In this document: in pieces, positions 35,234 to 48,152 of the stretch | Layout: each line of letters begins with the position of its first letter | Numbering within the stretch: the first letter of the stretch is position 1 | Origin: Paragordius varius | Lineage: Eukaryota; Nematomorpha | Assembly: GCA_964247055.1 (NCBI GenBank) | Contig: OZ176055.1 | Location: 3,348,001 to 3,412,000 of the forward strand | Reading direction: 5' to 3' | Length of the DNA stretch: 64,000 nt | Notes under the pieces: generated by a model | Databases searched by the model: none | The model's input: only the letters and a program-made list of their open reading frames with translations | What the model was told of the DNA's origin: nothing | Program-made: the position numbers and the translations under genes

Positions 35234-38200
35234 ATGATTATACCTAAAAAATTAAAAGGTTGTAACCACCATTATGAATTTACATTTTGGATTAGATTCT
35301 TAACTGTTTTCATAATATTTGTATTCAATGTCCCCGCTTATTGCAAAGGTTTGTTTGATTAATCTTTAACAATTATTATTTTTAATTTGAATGTATAGTT
35401 TTTATTTTATTTTCAATACTTTCACGATTAATCGGAAATTTTTGTAAACCTATTCAAATGATCAAGTCTTTAATTTTCTTTTGTATATATAAAACCAATA
35501 TATATACTTTATATCTAATAACCTTATGCCAATTCTCTTATGAGGTGTTTTTCTTAATAATATTTTAATTTAAATTAAATTAATTTAATATTTTTCCTAA
35601 ATGTTGGTGAGAGAATATAAAATTATATAGTTTAATCAATTTATGTTCATATAAAAGATTTCATTCAATAATGAATGGTATTGAGCTTATTATTTTAAAA
35701 ATAAAGAATGATAACAGTTTTAATTGATGTAATATAATCATGCAAATTATCAAAACTAAAATATTATCCATTTTGTCTGTTAAAATTACTTTTTTACAGG
35801 ATGTATATTAGTGTTGGTCAATAGAAAATACAGTAGCGTATGATATGAAAGTATTATTATAATAAAATTTAATGTTGTAAGATGGGTAAAAATTGTAATT
35901 TCAACCGTTTGTTGTTTTATTACCCATACGCTACTATATTGCCAATTGGCCAAAAATAATGTAAATTGACCACCATTAATGTGCATACTCTAATAATAGA
36001 TAACAAAAAAGCAAATGTAGCAGAGTATACAATCGTGATACCAAGGTTTATTTCTTCCCCCAAAGCATATCGAAATCATCATTTCACTCATGAACGATGG
36101 AAAAGAACGTTAGAATCTGAAGACCATGAATTTATTAATTTTCCATTCGAATTTCAAGAGTCCATTCAACAACAAGATTATCCTTCAGAACCTCTATCTA
36201 ATGATTATGATGACACAGCTAATGAGATTGTAGAACGAATAGAAACCACTAAAAATAATACTATACCGACCCCAAAAGATCCAAGAAATAGCAAAAAAAG
36301 TGCCTTATTGTGCTTTAAAAAAGTCAAAAATTTGTTATCACCCCATTTTGAGACAGATTTTAGGCATGTTGATTTCCACAAAATTGCAGATGAAATACAT
36401 GAGGGCGTCATAATTATCAAGGATAAATTAACCCATTTGAGTCATCCCTATATGAATGATAAAACAAATAAAAAACATTCGCATACAAAATCATACCCAT
36501 TGACAGTTCAAACCGATGGCGATAAATTGGTAAATATTAAATGTTTGCTTGTATGTTATTGTAGATGTAAAATATACCAAATATATATGTCAAAGGTCTT
36601 TTGCCAAACAACTTGGCTATGTTTAAGGGTTGCCGCTAGGTCAAAGAGCTAGAATCAGAATTTGGGTTATTCCCAAAAGGGAACTGGAACAGGTTAGTTT
36701 ATACAAATCTAAGAAGGGAATCGGACGTTTTAAAATATTGGAACCCAATTCAGGGTAAATGATTTGGAACTAAAACCAGTTTGGTTTAATCAACCAAACC
36801 CGTTCCTTATAAATATTTGAAACGAGGAGTTGTTCCATGCGGTGTTTAAGGGATTGAAAAAATTAGCATTGTATATAAAAACTTTCAAGAGGTTTTTGCT
36901 CGCTAAACCTTATATTTGGCTAATTTTGTTGATTATGCGACAATCTTGTCCAGCCCATATAACATTTTCATTGCCATTTCAACAATAACTTTTTACAATC
37001 AAAATTTTATATATCTATACAAAACATAAAAAGTAAAAAAACTCATATTATTACAACCATATTTTTTTAAACCTTAAATTTGGGTCGCGTAATCGAAAGT
37101 TAACACACTCAATTTTATATTGCCCAATTGTAATTATATGGCTTTTATAAAAAAAAATGGATGATTAAAAAATATGGTTTCCCTATCGGAAAACGGCCAT
37201 GTGAATGAAATGTGAGCCATGCCTTTCAATAAATGACCCGATTCAAAACTTAAGCTTTAAAATTTAGAATTGGGTGGTCAAAAATTTTTTAGAACCTTAT
37301 AATTAAATATAGGAGGAAAACATGTTTTTCATATTGTATATTGAACCGCCTTCTTATTCAAATAGCGCTTGTAGGTTTTTTACTTTGGATGTTTTATCTT
37401 TATATGTAAAACAAAAAAAATTATAATTGAGATAAAAATTACGATCCCAACCCTTTTATACAATAATTTTGAGTGAAGGGTTAGTTGTTAGTGTATTTTC
37501 ATTTTTTACCAAAGATTTCCGACGCCCTTCTCCCACACTTCTTGTACTTTTTTAATGAATATCATATGGTTAATACCATAGAGCTCTTGTTTTTCCATTC
37601 TTTACCAAATATTTTTACCCATTTAACGAAAAAAAGTAAATTTTAGATAAAATAAAGTATACATGACTGTAATTGTTATTTTTATAAAATTTTATTGTTG
37701 TCGATTTTAGCATGCAATATTTCATACGGATGATTATGCGTATAGGCTTATGCCAGTCAGTGATATAAATGATGACCATCTCGTAGCCATCATTGATGAA
37801 AGTGGAAATAACAATGTTACCACCAGATTAATTAATACACAAAACTTGTATAACAAATATCAAATCAATCGACGCAAATATTTTGCACCACATTTACTTA
37901 AACGTGTTAAAATACATTCAAATGAAATTATGTCAGCTTTTAACGAGGATTTTGAACATTATCAACCGGGTAAAATCTATAATTTTCTATCATTGATTCC
38001 ATTAGTTTAAACTGAATGAATAAGGTTATAAAAATTCAGAGACAAATTTTTTTTGCTATAAAACACACATTTATAAATATAAAGGGTTTTCGCAAATTTT
38101 CTATAAAAATATTATCTTCTATGCTATACTCATTAAACAGCAATCATATAACTTATCCTTTTAAAATATTTATAATAATCCGAAATATCTACAAAAAAAT

Positions 38201-38539
38201 ATGTATTCCTCCAAATGGGAATAAAGGAGCAACCTTGTGACTATTTTTCGCAAAATTTGAAAATAAAATTATTTTTTAAATTAATATTTTAAGTACTTTC
38301 AACAAAAAAAATTTCCTTACGAACCACAATTTTGTTACATATATAATACGCTTGATGTTAAAATTAGGCGAACACCTGTTTTTGTCCAAAGATAAGTTTT
38401 TGCATATGAGGAACAGCGTTCATACAATTTATTCCATTTAAATTTATGAACCATATTTTATTCAGTAAAACCTTTTATATGGTCGGTAGAAAGGGTGTAG
38501 TCCAAAGATTATGGTAAACCCTAATTCAAGAAAATATAA

Positions 38540-38574
<35 letters not shown>

Positions 38575-41500
38575 GCGTGCCATTTTACGCTGTTCTTTTT
38601 TGCACATAATAATAAAATTTTTGCGATATAAATGTAGATTCAGAAACTGGACCTTCAAATTCGGATGGGTTATCGTTAAGTGCAAATAATCTCATGTCAG
38701 GACCTTATGTTATCGAAACGGTTTTTTATGCCCCGAAAGGGGAAGTATCTCTATCAAATCGTAATATTCCATTTCTAATTGCGCAGGTTTTAACTCTTTT
38801 TATTTGATTGCGTAAATATCATTAAATTTGCCATTTTTGATATAAAATATAGGCAAATAAAAAGACTCAACAGTTTTTTTAACTTATAGAATTAAAAATA
38901 ATCATTTTGTATTCTTTATTTTTATAGGTCAATAATATCTTGCATCATCCATCCATTAAAGCTGACATTAGCGTAGTTTTACGATCTATCCGTGATTATC
39001 CAGTAAATATATTATATTATTCTCATTAAAAACAGCGATTAATAATTGTATATGCAAAATTTTTGAATTTTTAATGGATAATAAAAATATCTGCTTAAAT
39101 TGGTTTTATCTGGTAGGGATTAACCCAAAAGTTTAAAAATTTTTAAGTTTCCGTGTATAGATAGTAAACGTCCTAAATCCAACCAAATAGTATGCCAGAA
39201 ATTTAATTATAGTAGAGAATATACACATTACGATTTTTAGTAAAATTACTTGCTCTAAAGGTTCCTACGTATTTAACTTACTTGAATATTTGCTAAAATT
39301 TTAAATTTCATGAGTATTCACGTGAATTTTTATTTAACAACCTTTCCTATTTGTAAGAACACAATGACATTGGATAATTTAAACTGATTCAAACATAAGT
39401 TGAAAACACTAAATGGTTTGCTTTATAATATCACCCAATATAGCATTACAACATTATTCCTGATAATCCACAAGAAACTATGTCATATCTGAAGAAATAT
39501 AAATACACCAATGCCCCTACAATCGATGCTGCCATTTTGATGTCAAAGTAATATTTTTTTTCTAATTTAAATTTATTTGTTCATTAAAATTATATTTTCA
39601 AATTAGTCACATTGCATCTCCCGATGGTGGAACGATTGGTATTTACTAGAATATTTGATAATTATTATAATTTCAAAATTCTGTAGTATAAATTTATGCT
39701 TTTTGGTTCCTAGGATATGCTATCGTTAAAGCTATCTGTACCAAAGATGCCAGTGCATTATTGGTTCAGGATCGAGGATTTGATACCGCTCACATAATTG
39801 GTCATGAAATGGGCCATTTGTAAGTAATTAGCGAAAAAAATTTAAAATTTTTTTTAGACCCAATTGAGTAATTCAAAGTTAGATAAATTATATTAAAATT
39901 TTTACTATGATAAATCAACTTGACTATGTTTATATTAATTATAACATAATATCCATACTATTATCAAAATTTAAAACCAAATTTACTTTATAAATTATAT
40001 ACATATCTGTCTCCTTTGTAGATTAGGGGCTATTCATGATATGAAAACTGAATGTAATACCTCTGAAACCAGTGGAATAATGCATTATGAACCATTGCCA
40101 TTTCGTAGGACTGTTTGGTCGGAATGCAGTGCCACCGCAATCAATAATGTATTAAGGTAGTTAATTTATTTTGTTTAATACGCGGTTAATTTACACTATA
40201 TGTTTGAAAAGTAAAATATATGATTTAGATTAAGTTTATTAATTATATGTCAAAATTTATCACCCTGTAAATTATTCCCAAATTAAGGTTGGCCACTTAG
40301 GAGAAAAAATGGCAAAAACAAAATGTGTTAAACAGCTGACTATTTGTATATATTCTTTTAAATAACCTATTCGCTGATTTATTAAATAATATATCGGTGA
40401 TGTAAAAATTATAACACTAAATGTAACTCCATTCCAGGTACGGAACGGTTTAACTATAAAAGTAGCTGTGCGCAAAACCGTGTTTATGCATATCCACAAA
40501 TTATGACCCCCATAAATATGAAATTTATTTTTATAAAAGAAAATCTTATTTTTAGCATTTTAGACGTTGTACTTATACTTTCCAAGCCTTTTAAACCACA
40601 ACTTTCCCATTATTATTTTCAAGATTTAACAATTTTTATTCACAATAAAAAATGTTTGAGCAAAAATTTTTAAACAGCTACCTACGAAATCATATATATT
40701 GTGTAGTTTATTTATATTATTTACATGAATGTTGCCAGGTCGGGGCGAGCAGATTGTTTATTGGATGGTTATGCGGAACCGTATGAAAGGCATGAACTTC
40801 CAGGGGCTACGATGTTTTCCGATGAACAATGTCAAAAAAATTGGAATCTAAATTACAAAACTTATTATAAGGTCCTAATTTATTATAATATTTAATTTTT
40901 TATTAACTGTATATTTGGCGGTATTTAAGATAAATAATATTATAGGGGCAGTTAAAATATTGAAAAAAATGTATTTTAAATATTTAATTAATTTGTAATT
41001 TTAGGATTTTATTTATCCAAAATATATTTTTGCATTACACGATAATTTTTTGGATTAGGGTTCAAACTGCACCATACTTAAATGTATAAAGAAAGAAATT
41101 AAAACACGAAATGAACAACCGTTGGATGGTACACCATGCAAAAATCACAAGGATGGCACACATGAATTAACCGATGAAAAAAGTTCCGAAGTATATTTAA
41201 ACAAACTAATTTCAAATAAGTTTTAGATTTCAAAAAAAACTTTTTTTCTGCTAGATATGTTTTAGAGGCAAATGCGTCGATAAATCAATCATATATGGTT
41301 CTAAACGTGGGATGTGGACCAATTGGTCTGAATGGTCCCCCTGTAAAGGATTTTGTCCACTTGGCTATAAACAGAGAACTCGTACTTGTAAATATTCCAG
41401 GTAAGTCGTTTTCCAGCAAAAATTGAATTTATATGGACAAAAGTAAAATATGAAAATATAAAGACAAATATTTTTTTTAAAAGACCGCTGTACTTTTTAA

Positions 41501-42445
41501 ACTTAATTATTGTTATAAATATCACAATATGAATAGAAATAGATGGTAACAGAATCAATTATGTATTTTACAATTGAAATTAAATAATTATAATATAGGA
41601 AACCTTAAGGTTTAAAATATGGTGGTCTTTTTAATTTGTCTGTAGGTTTTAACGTTTTTGTCTGTATAATCGAAAATTTTACTGTTATAATATTTTTTAA
41701 GATATGTTTTTCTCTAGTGAAATCAAGGGCATGTATTGTGATGGTGACTCTCAAATGACCAAATTATGCAAATTGGTAATCATATACGGTGTTGAAACAG
41801 TTTTTTATAAATTTTGCTAAATTTAAAACTATATATACTGTATTTTATGATAGGATTGTTCAAATGCCATTCAAATGAATTACAAGGACGTTAATCAACA
41901 ACTATGTGATAAAGAAAAATCTGGAGCCCGTTTTAAACAAAGTAAACTTAAATCTCACTTATTCATTCATGTTTAAAGTTAACATTAATTTTAACATGGA
42001 GGTAAATGGTTCTAAAAACGGACCAGTTGTTAATGTGGAAATAAGATTTCAATCTTGAAGGTTTACCTAATCATGATTCTAATCCTATATTATTGAATAA
42101 ATTTATAATTTAAAAAAAATAATTTTTTTAAAACAGAGGGCACAAATAAATTATTTAAGCCGTTGATATATCGGTTATTATTTTTGTAGAATGGGGAAAA
42201 ACGTTTCAAAAAGAAAACTTAAAAGCTTAAAACTGTTTTAACCCTGTTCAAATTTATTCTTAACATAAACCGTTAAATAATTATTAAAGATATATGTTTG
42301 ATGTTTTGTTGCAGATGCGCAATACCCTTGTCTCATTGGGTGCTTAAAGGATTCCAACCTTTTCATATTTGAAACAAGTGTGGTAGATGGAACTCCATAC
42401 AATGGTACGGCGGTATGTGTTAAAGGACTAGTTTATGCCTTATGA
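35234..42445 (+). CDS. ADAMTS-like secreted metalloprotease, short form
   Basis: Zinc protease of the extracellular matrix. Exon 1 (35234-35348) is too short for a simple ORF scan: MIIPKKLK, then a hydrophobic run FLTVFIIFVFNVPAYC, a signal peptide whose split codon fits exon 2. Further exons near 36000-36529, 37711-37969 (propeptide, HTDDYAYRL), 38638-38786, 38928-39002, 39440-39546, 39606-39641, 39714-39820, 40021-40158, 40740-40871, 41059-41190, 41256-41400, 41719-41774, 41855-41940 and 42315-42445. Catalytic motif HEMGHLLGAIHD is complete, with Met-turn SGIMHYE. Next come a disintegrin-like region (ADCLLDGY, PLDGTPCKN, CFRGKCVDK), one TSP1 repeat (MWTNWSEWSPC, RTRTCKYS) and the start of the Cys-rich module (SVVDGTPYNGTAVCVKG). 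The frame then ends at TGA 42443-42445, so spacer and later TSP1 repeats are absent unless a distant exon follows GCG|GTATGT at 42412. Confidence 0.88.
35831..35936. mobile_element. Short palindromic MITE with CAGTAGCGTATG ends
   Basis: TIRs CAGTAGCGTATG and CATACGCTACT, flanked by TA. A relative with the same right half is at 56385-56633, and another with the same termini is at 59881-60042. Lies in ADAMTS intron 1, about 60 bp before the acceptor. Confidence 0.7.
36655..36840. repeat. Possible fragment of the GGAACC-rich hAT-like family
   Basis: Repeated GGAACTGGAAC, GGAACCCAATT and GGAACTAAAACC words resemble the subterminal repeats at 27142-27925. No ends or target duplication found. Confidence 0.3.
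38542..38571. repeat. (AT)n microsatellite
   Basis: Pure AT tract in an ADAMTS intron. Confidence 0.9.
41412..41694. mobile_element. MITE family C, copy 2
   Basis: Left end AAAATTGAATTTATATGGAC and AAAGACAAATATTTTT; right end TTTGTCTGTATAATCGAAAA then TTTTACTG. Same family as 21604-21888 and 49188-49462. Fills most of the ADAMTS intron after the TSP1 exon. Confidence 0.7.
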
Positions 42446-42610
42446 GAAAAATGTTAGCCAATCAACTACTTATCTTTTTACCACATCGAAAGAAAACAAA
42501 ATTATTTTTCAATCATTTGAATACGTTTTAATAGGAATAAATTTTACAATTTTGGCGAAATAATCATATGTACTTTATTTGTTTCGATTTTATATTTAAG
42601 CGGTTAGATC

Positions 42611-43310
42611 AGTGTTCTCAACTTAGAGGCGTGAAAAATATATTTTGCGCCTCGCCTCCAAGGAAGCTTCTATCAAATACATGAGTGAATATCCATGATT
42701 ATCAATTTTAAAAATTATTTTTTTAGGCCGCCTGAAATTTCGGAAAAATAAGTCGGGCCCACAATTTTAAATTATATGCTAATTTTAGCTTAACCAATTA
42801 TATATGGAACTTATTTTTAAGGCTCATGTGTGATTTTACTGTTTTGTGATGCCATGTTAGGGGACCTCCAAAGCCTGTTTTAAAACGCATTAATACGCAG
42901 ATCCAATATTTTTGCAATTGATTTACAAGTTCCTTTACTTTGATTTAAATTTCTTGTTCAAATAAAAATGTTTATTTTAATTATTTCCGAATAGCAAAAT
43001 TTAAACTTTTTGATTTCGCTCAAATGCTCCGTCTCACGTCTTGTGAAAATACAGATATTCTAAAAAATATAAGTCCCTAAATTTATGTTTAATTTTTCAA
43101 ATAAACAGATTTTAATTACAATAAATAATTACGAAAGCGCAGAACATATTCTAACCACAATTAAATTAGCACCTCAGTTTGAGTTTTCTACCTGTAAAAT
43201 TAAAAAAAATTAAACCATTTTTTGTGAAAAGAAAATACATGAATATATTAATAATCTGTTATGATAAAGGTTTGGTGCCCCTTTTAAAAAAATAGTTTCC
43301 CCAGAAATGT
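42611..43310. mobile_element. Possible decayed hAT-type element
   Basis: CAGTGTTCTCAACTTAGAGG at 42611 resembles the CAGTGGTTCTCAAC terminus of several hAT families, and nearby text (GCGCCTCGCC) differs in base composition from the AT-rich flanks. I find no matching right end, so the extent is a guess. Confidence 0.28.
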
Positions 43311-43599
43311 AGACAAATTGGTGTTATTATTTAGAATTTAAACTGCGTAAGTTTCAAACAGGTATCCAATATTTTTCGGTTATATATGGTATACGGCTAT
43401 TAAAAGAAATATTTATTTCCGTCAAAATCTTATGTTACACCTAGTTTTTATAAATAACATACAAAAAATATACAAAAGCAGTAGTATGAGCTCGAAAGAG
43501 AAGTTCTAAGTTACGCCAATTTATCAGGGGGAAAAGTCAAATTGTTTGCTAATTGTTTTAGTGTACCAAGAAAACTAATACCATGAGTTTTAAGGAGGA

Positions 43600-44690
43600 A
43601 AGGGTGCAAAGAATGAAATTATTCAAGCTATAAGGATTCTCTACCACAATAAAATACCAAGGTAACAACTGCCTATGGCTTTACTCAAAAATTCAAATGG
43701 ATTCCGGTTGCATCAAAACTCCGTTATTTATAAGCCCTATACTTTTAAGACCACAGATGAAATTACAGGCAACATTAGAATAGGGTAACCGTGGCAGAAA
43801 TTGTTGGCCGACGATATGAGACTTATTTCTACAAAGAAGACCTTGTACACAATTTGGAAATCGACTCTCGAAGGTTTTGGCCTTTAAGTAAATTTACCAA
43901 TCTAATTTTGTGACAGACGTTATTAATAAAAACACAAAGTGTCCCTGTATTGTTTCTAACAAAGATGTTGAATCTAACTCCTTGCACATGTTGCAATTTG
44001 TGGTTAGACAAAAAGTGTTCTGGCCCCCAATCCTTGGACATGCCAAACTTTGTATGCAAACCATGTATTTTAAAACCTAATAAAATTAACCATCTATTAG
44101 CAACCCCCATGCAATTGAAACAGAAGATTCCCTTAAATACCTCGGCCACGTTATCCGCTGGAGGAGGTAGAGAAAATGCAATAAAACACCCATCCAGCCA
44201 AGCATGGAAAAAATATCATTCCATCAAGCATTATATAAACAAAAAATTTATAAACATTACGATCAAAGCAAAAATATACACTAGAGCGATACGGTTGGCC
44301 CTTACATACGGTGCAGAAAACTGGCCGTTGACAAAACTAATAAATATAAAATCTTACGAACAGAAATTAAAATCCTAAGACAATTTTTTTATGCATTAAA
44401 CCCAATATTATATTGACGCTGACTCAAATAGGCCTAATTGATCATATAATCCAAACCACAAGACTAAGCTGGTTAGGAAACATGATAATATTTTGAAAAA
44501 GATGCATCATTATAAATTGGATATAAAAGCTCTACCAGGTCGTCCCTTTCATGGCACAACAATCACAGAAGATCTAGAAGAACGAAAAATTGATGTTAAA
44601 GACGAGAACGCAACCCATGGAATAACAGACACTTGCTATTGACCCTGATCAAAAATGGTGAGTTGTTAAAAAAATAAATATATTAATAAT
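43600..44690 (+). mobile_element. Decayed non-LTR retrotransposon (LINE) 3' part
   Basis: Plus-strand fragments in several frames match the reverse transcriptase of LINEs: LADDMRLIS near 43808 (the catalytic ADD box), a Cys cluster CTCCNLWLDKKCSG near 43990, LSAGGGRENAI near 44155, and AIRLALTYGAENWPLT near 44290. The Cys cluster between the RT core and the SAGGG motif is typical of a widespread animal LINE group whose members read WVHKKCSG and YLGDMLSAGGG. The longest open piece is 43950-44378. Multiple frame breaks show it is dead. It follows the ADAMTS 3' end. Confidence 0.75.
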
Positions 44691-44734
44691 ATTTCTAATA
44701 TCATCGGTATACGTATAGCATAAATATATGAATT

Positions 44735-45464
44735 TTATTTATAATTGTTAAATATGGGTTCTAATGCTTCATTTAATATATCAAGTATAAGGGAAGATTT
44801 TTCACTGGTGTCGTCATTTTGTTTAATTAATTTATGGTCAACGATAGGTTCGAAAACAATAGATCCCCCTCCATCATCAGGGATTTCTGTTGTGTTGCTT
44901 TTATCATCATTTTCAGAAGTTTTGGACGAAGCATCAGAAGTAAGAGGAATAAGGTTGCGTAAATTACGTACAATAAAATTCTGTTGTTCGCTATGATATT
45001 GTCCCAGAGTTCGTTCAAGTTCACGAATTTTGAAATTTTGCTTCTCCACCAGGAATCCCAACTCATGGATTTGAGCACCAATCGATTTAAACTTGTAGGC
45101 AAGTTCATCGTCTTTTGCTGCTTGACTTTTGGCAGAACGAAAGTATTCTAAAGTTAAAGTCCCAGCCGCAATTAAAAAAATTAACGCTTCACCCAAAAGA
45201 TCGGCCCCTAAATCAATGGCCATTGCTTCATTAAGTTTCTCCACACGATTAGGAGTACCCAATCCAAGAACGTGCATTTTGGTTACGGTTTCGATCTTGT
45301 GATAAACTAAAAAATATTAAAGAAAATGTACTTTGAGCAGGTGGTATGACTATATAAGTACGAAAGAATGGACTTGTTTTTGCCTTTTCCCGTAAAACCC
45401 TAACTAGTGGTTTGCTTAATTGTTTTACCGCAAGGTATCCAAGTTTCACAAGTGGAAAAACCAT
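44735..45464 (-). CDS. OPA3: OPA3-like mitochondrial protein
   Basis: OPA3 family proteins associate with mitochondrial membranes and affect mitochondrial shape; the human gene underlies optic atrophy and 3-methylglutaconic aciduria. Two exons, 45332-45464 and 44735-45306, give 234 residues. The N-terminus FPLVKLGYLAVKQLSKPL and SPFFRTYIVIPPAQ match human FPMAKLLYLGIRQVSKPL and SEFFKTYICLPPAQ. Exon 2 has KMHVLGLG, LNEAMAIDLGADLLGEA and a hydrophobic LIFLIAAGTLTLEYFR, then a coiled coil (about residues 110-140) and an acidic Ser/Asp-rich tail longer than in vertebrates (about 180 residues in human). The 25-bp intron between them restores PPAQ-IYHKIE. Divergent from the C2H2 gene, 144 bp apart. 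Confidence 0.93.
45307..45331 (-). other. OPA3: 25-bp intron of OPA3
   Basis: GTACATTTTC...TTTTTAG. Removal restores PPAQ-IYHKIETVTKM, matching human PPAQ-LYHWVEMRTKM. Being 25 nt, retention shifts the frame. Confidence 0.9.
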
Positions 45465-45608
45465 ATAACTTTAATAAGAACCATAAAATTGTTATACAAT
45501 TTTTGGCTATAGAGTATTTTTACATCATCTGTGTGATTACAATGAAGAGTGTTTAAGGCATGTGTTTTTTTTCAAAAATCAATGTGCTGAAAAATATTTA
45601 AATTTGCC
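45465..45608. promoter_or_regulatory. 144-bp divergent spacer between OPA3 and the C2H2 gene
   Basis: Both genes start outward from this spacer. No clear core-promoter element read by eye; bidirectional promoter function is inferred. Confidence 0.5.
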
Positions 45609-46638
45609 ATGGATCTTGAAAATCAAAGGAGAAAAAGTTTATTATATTAATAAACGTTAGGCGAAAGAAGTTTTAAACCTTCAGCTGCTGTTCAACAGCT
45701 TATAAATGATTTGTATATATCAAATGACGCCAAGAATACTTTGACCACAGTGTATATTTCAAATTTAACTCGGCAATCGAATGAAAACATGGGCAACAAT
45801 CCTACAGCTATGAGAAATGACAATATTTTTTCTTCGTTAGAAAGTTTTTTTAGATTTAATTTAAAAACAGTAACGAACGGGACACTCACCGAAAATATTT
45901 TGTGTCCATATTGTGACTTTTCATCTGAATCTAAATCCTCTATGTATTCTCATATTTCAAGCAGACATAATAATAAACTTGAAAAATTTGATGATAAAAT
46001 TCGTATTTACTTTGTTTTAATAGCTCTAGCTTTTAAGGATTACATGATATTAGAAAATAATAAATTCAAATGTTTAGCCAAAAATTGTGGTTATGAAACC
46101 AATTATAAAACTACGTTTTGTGTACATTTTAAACGTTCCCACAGATATACAAGTATTTTCAAATTTAACTTTAGATAGCGATCGCCCAATTTCAGAAAAG
46201 TATGATATTCCAGCAAAAAATAGAATTAAAATAGATAAAACTGTTGCCGCTAATAATATTTTACCAGGAAATTTCAAAGCAAATCCGAAAGTATCTGTTA
46301 AGAAAGAACCACGCGTAAAATATGTTTCTAGGCGACGTGAAACCGTTTATCCGCTTGCTACATTTCCTGATCGAAATTCCAATTATTATCAAGCCTTTAG
46401 CTATTTTAATGGTGGTTCCCATGGTAACGGAGAACCAGACAGCCATTTTTTTCAAGATATTTCAAACATTTCCTACCATAAAAATGATAGTATTTATCAT
46501 AATTGTGATTCACCATCAAACTTTTTTTCAACACATACTGGTTTTGATTTTAGTTTAAGCGCCCTGCCAGAATCTGAGAAAAAACCGATCATACATAAAT
46601 GGGAAAAGGAAAATGGTTTGTATATGAGGATTATTTAA
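45609..46638 (+). CDS. Two-finger C2H2 zinc-finger protein, function unknown
   Basis: Three exons, 45609-45636, 45661-46152 and 46175-46638, joined by introns of 24 and 22 bp, give a continuous 327-residue frame. Two C2H2-type motifs are visible: CPYCDFSSE...HISSRH at about residues 97-118, and CLAKNCGYE...HFKRSH about 40 residues later. The spacing C-x2-C-x12-H-x4-H and C-x4-C-x12-H-x4-H is canonical enough to bind zinc. The rest is Asn/Ser-rich, with a basic stretch (KVSVKKEPRVKYVSRRRE) after the fingers. I recognise no orthologue. A role in nucleic acid binding is inferred from the fingers only. A poly(A) signal AATAAA follows at 46677. The first intron rests on frame joining to an upstream ATG, so the start is less certain than the body. 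Confidence 0.7.
45637..45660 (+). other. 24-bp intron 1 of the C2H2 gene
   Basis: GTTTATTAT...AACGTTAG. Contains in-frame TAA; removal links ATG 45609 to the finger frame as QRRK-SERSFKPSAA. Confidence 0.65.
46153..46174 (+). other. 22-bp intron 2 of the C2H2 gene
   Basis: GTATTTTCAA...ACTTTAG. Removal joins the finger frame (HFKRSHRYT) to the next long frame (NSDRPISEKYD); unspliced, the first frame stops within 10 codons. Confidence 0.72.
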
Positions 46639-46676
46639 TTTTAAACTGTGTTTTTGAATTTTAAAACTTTCCTATA

Positions 46677-46682
46677 AATAAA
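46677..46682 (+). terminator. Polyadenylation signal AATAAA of the C2H2 gene
   Basis: About 40 bp after the stop codon. Confidence 0.6.
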
Positions 46683-48152
46683 ATTGTTTTTATATTTTTG
46701 GCTTCTTAAATTGGTTAGATTTCGTAAAAGATTTATTATTTTTATTTAATATTGTTTTTGATTTTTATATATAGTATATTAATTATATAGCAATATAGTA
46801 TTTACTGTAAAAGTTATTTTTATATATTTATAATAGGTGGTAACCTGGCCCTACCCAAAAATCCGAGAATAAGATATGGAGGTTATATATTCATTTTTTT
46901 ATTTTTACGAATTAGAATATGTTTTTATATTTTAAAAAGTTAAATTATACAATAAAGTTATAAAATATTCTGTGTTATTAGTTGTAATAATCAATCCACA
47001 TTTAAGTTAATTTCTTAAACATAATCCTTTGTATGAAATTATTGAAAAAATCCCAATTATAACTATTTAAAAAATGGGATTTTAAGGCGATTATTAAAAA
47101 CAAATTTGTTTAACTTAAGATCGGTATTGGTTCATTAATTTTTTGTTCAAGCTCTGTTTTCATATAAACTCCGGTCAATTCTGGATAAAAGCTATTTATA
47201 TATCATTATAATAATACTAAAATTAGAAGAAAGTGTCAGTTTGCTCATTCAATAATGAAAACTTTCTATTTTGTCTATTAATTCATATATCATGCTCATT
47301 AATTATTAATAATTTCTTGATAACTATATAAATATATGCTACTTATGAAAAATATCCTTAAAGAGCATTGATTTGGAAGTTTCTAATGATATAGTTATCA
47401 AGGATCGGATTCGGAGATTTCGCACCACGAAGTAATTCATATTCATAATATTTATACTTCGTGGTAATCTGAAATGATTTTATTTTACGTAACACATGCC
47501 CTTGTGTACAACTAATGATTTTACAGATCATTAGAAACTGGCCTTTGCCGATAGCGCATTTTCATTCTTTAGCCTACACCACGGGGAGGTTATAGGGCTG
47601 ATTTTATTATTTAAATTTATCTTAATGCTTAGAATATTAACTATATTGAAAATTATCGTAAGCATGTCATTTAATTTCTTGTTATTAGTCGTCAATTTAC
47701 TTTTACGGGTCATAAAAATCGTGTTTCGAACCGCGATTTGTGGGCAGCAGTTTAAGTAATCAGTGAATGATATAAATACAAGCATATATTGATAAATTTG
47801 CTGATTAATTACACAAAATTATTATTTGGTTGTTTATGATCGGAATAATTTTTAAATTAATAATAAAGATCCATTAATTATTTAAAATAAAAAAATTATC
47901 AACAACTAAGAAATTATTGTCACATCTGAGTGTAATATTTTCCAAGTGTCTTATTCTTTTTTTAATCAAAACTTTCCTTTTTGGGATTGATCGTATCCAA
48001 GTTATATTAATTTATGATATTATGTTAAATTTAAATATATGCATTCTATTGATATTATTTTAAAAAAAATTCAGAAAAAAATATGCAACATTATTAAAAT
48101 ATAGCTTATATTTTCAGAAATATAAATTTGCAATTATATTATATATAAATTA
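46683..48152. other. Gene-poor spacer with imperfect inverted repeat
   Basis: AT-rich. Around 47425-47466 a hairpin has stem CCACGAAGTA / TACTTCGTGG, nested in a wider inverted pair GTTTCTAATGAT (about 47378) and ATCATTAGAAAC (about 47527). Could be an old MITE of roughly 160 bp. No gene seen; the frame at 47531-47785 (-) is unsupported. Confidence 0.5.

Noticed and set aside
44827-45108. Alternative frames over OPA3
   Set aside because: Shadows of the OPA3 exon.
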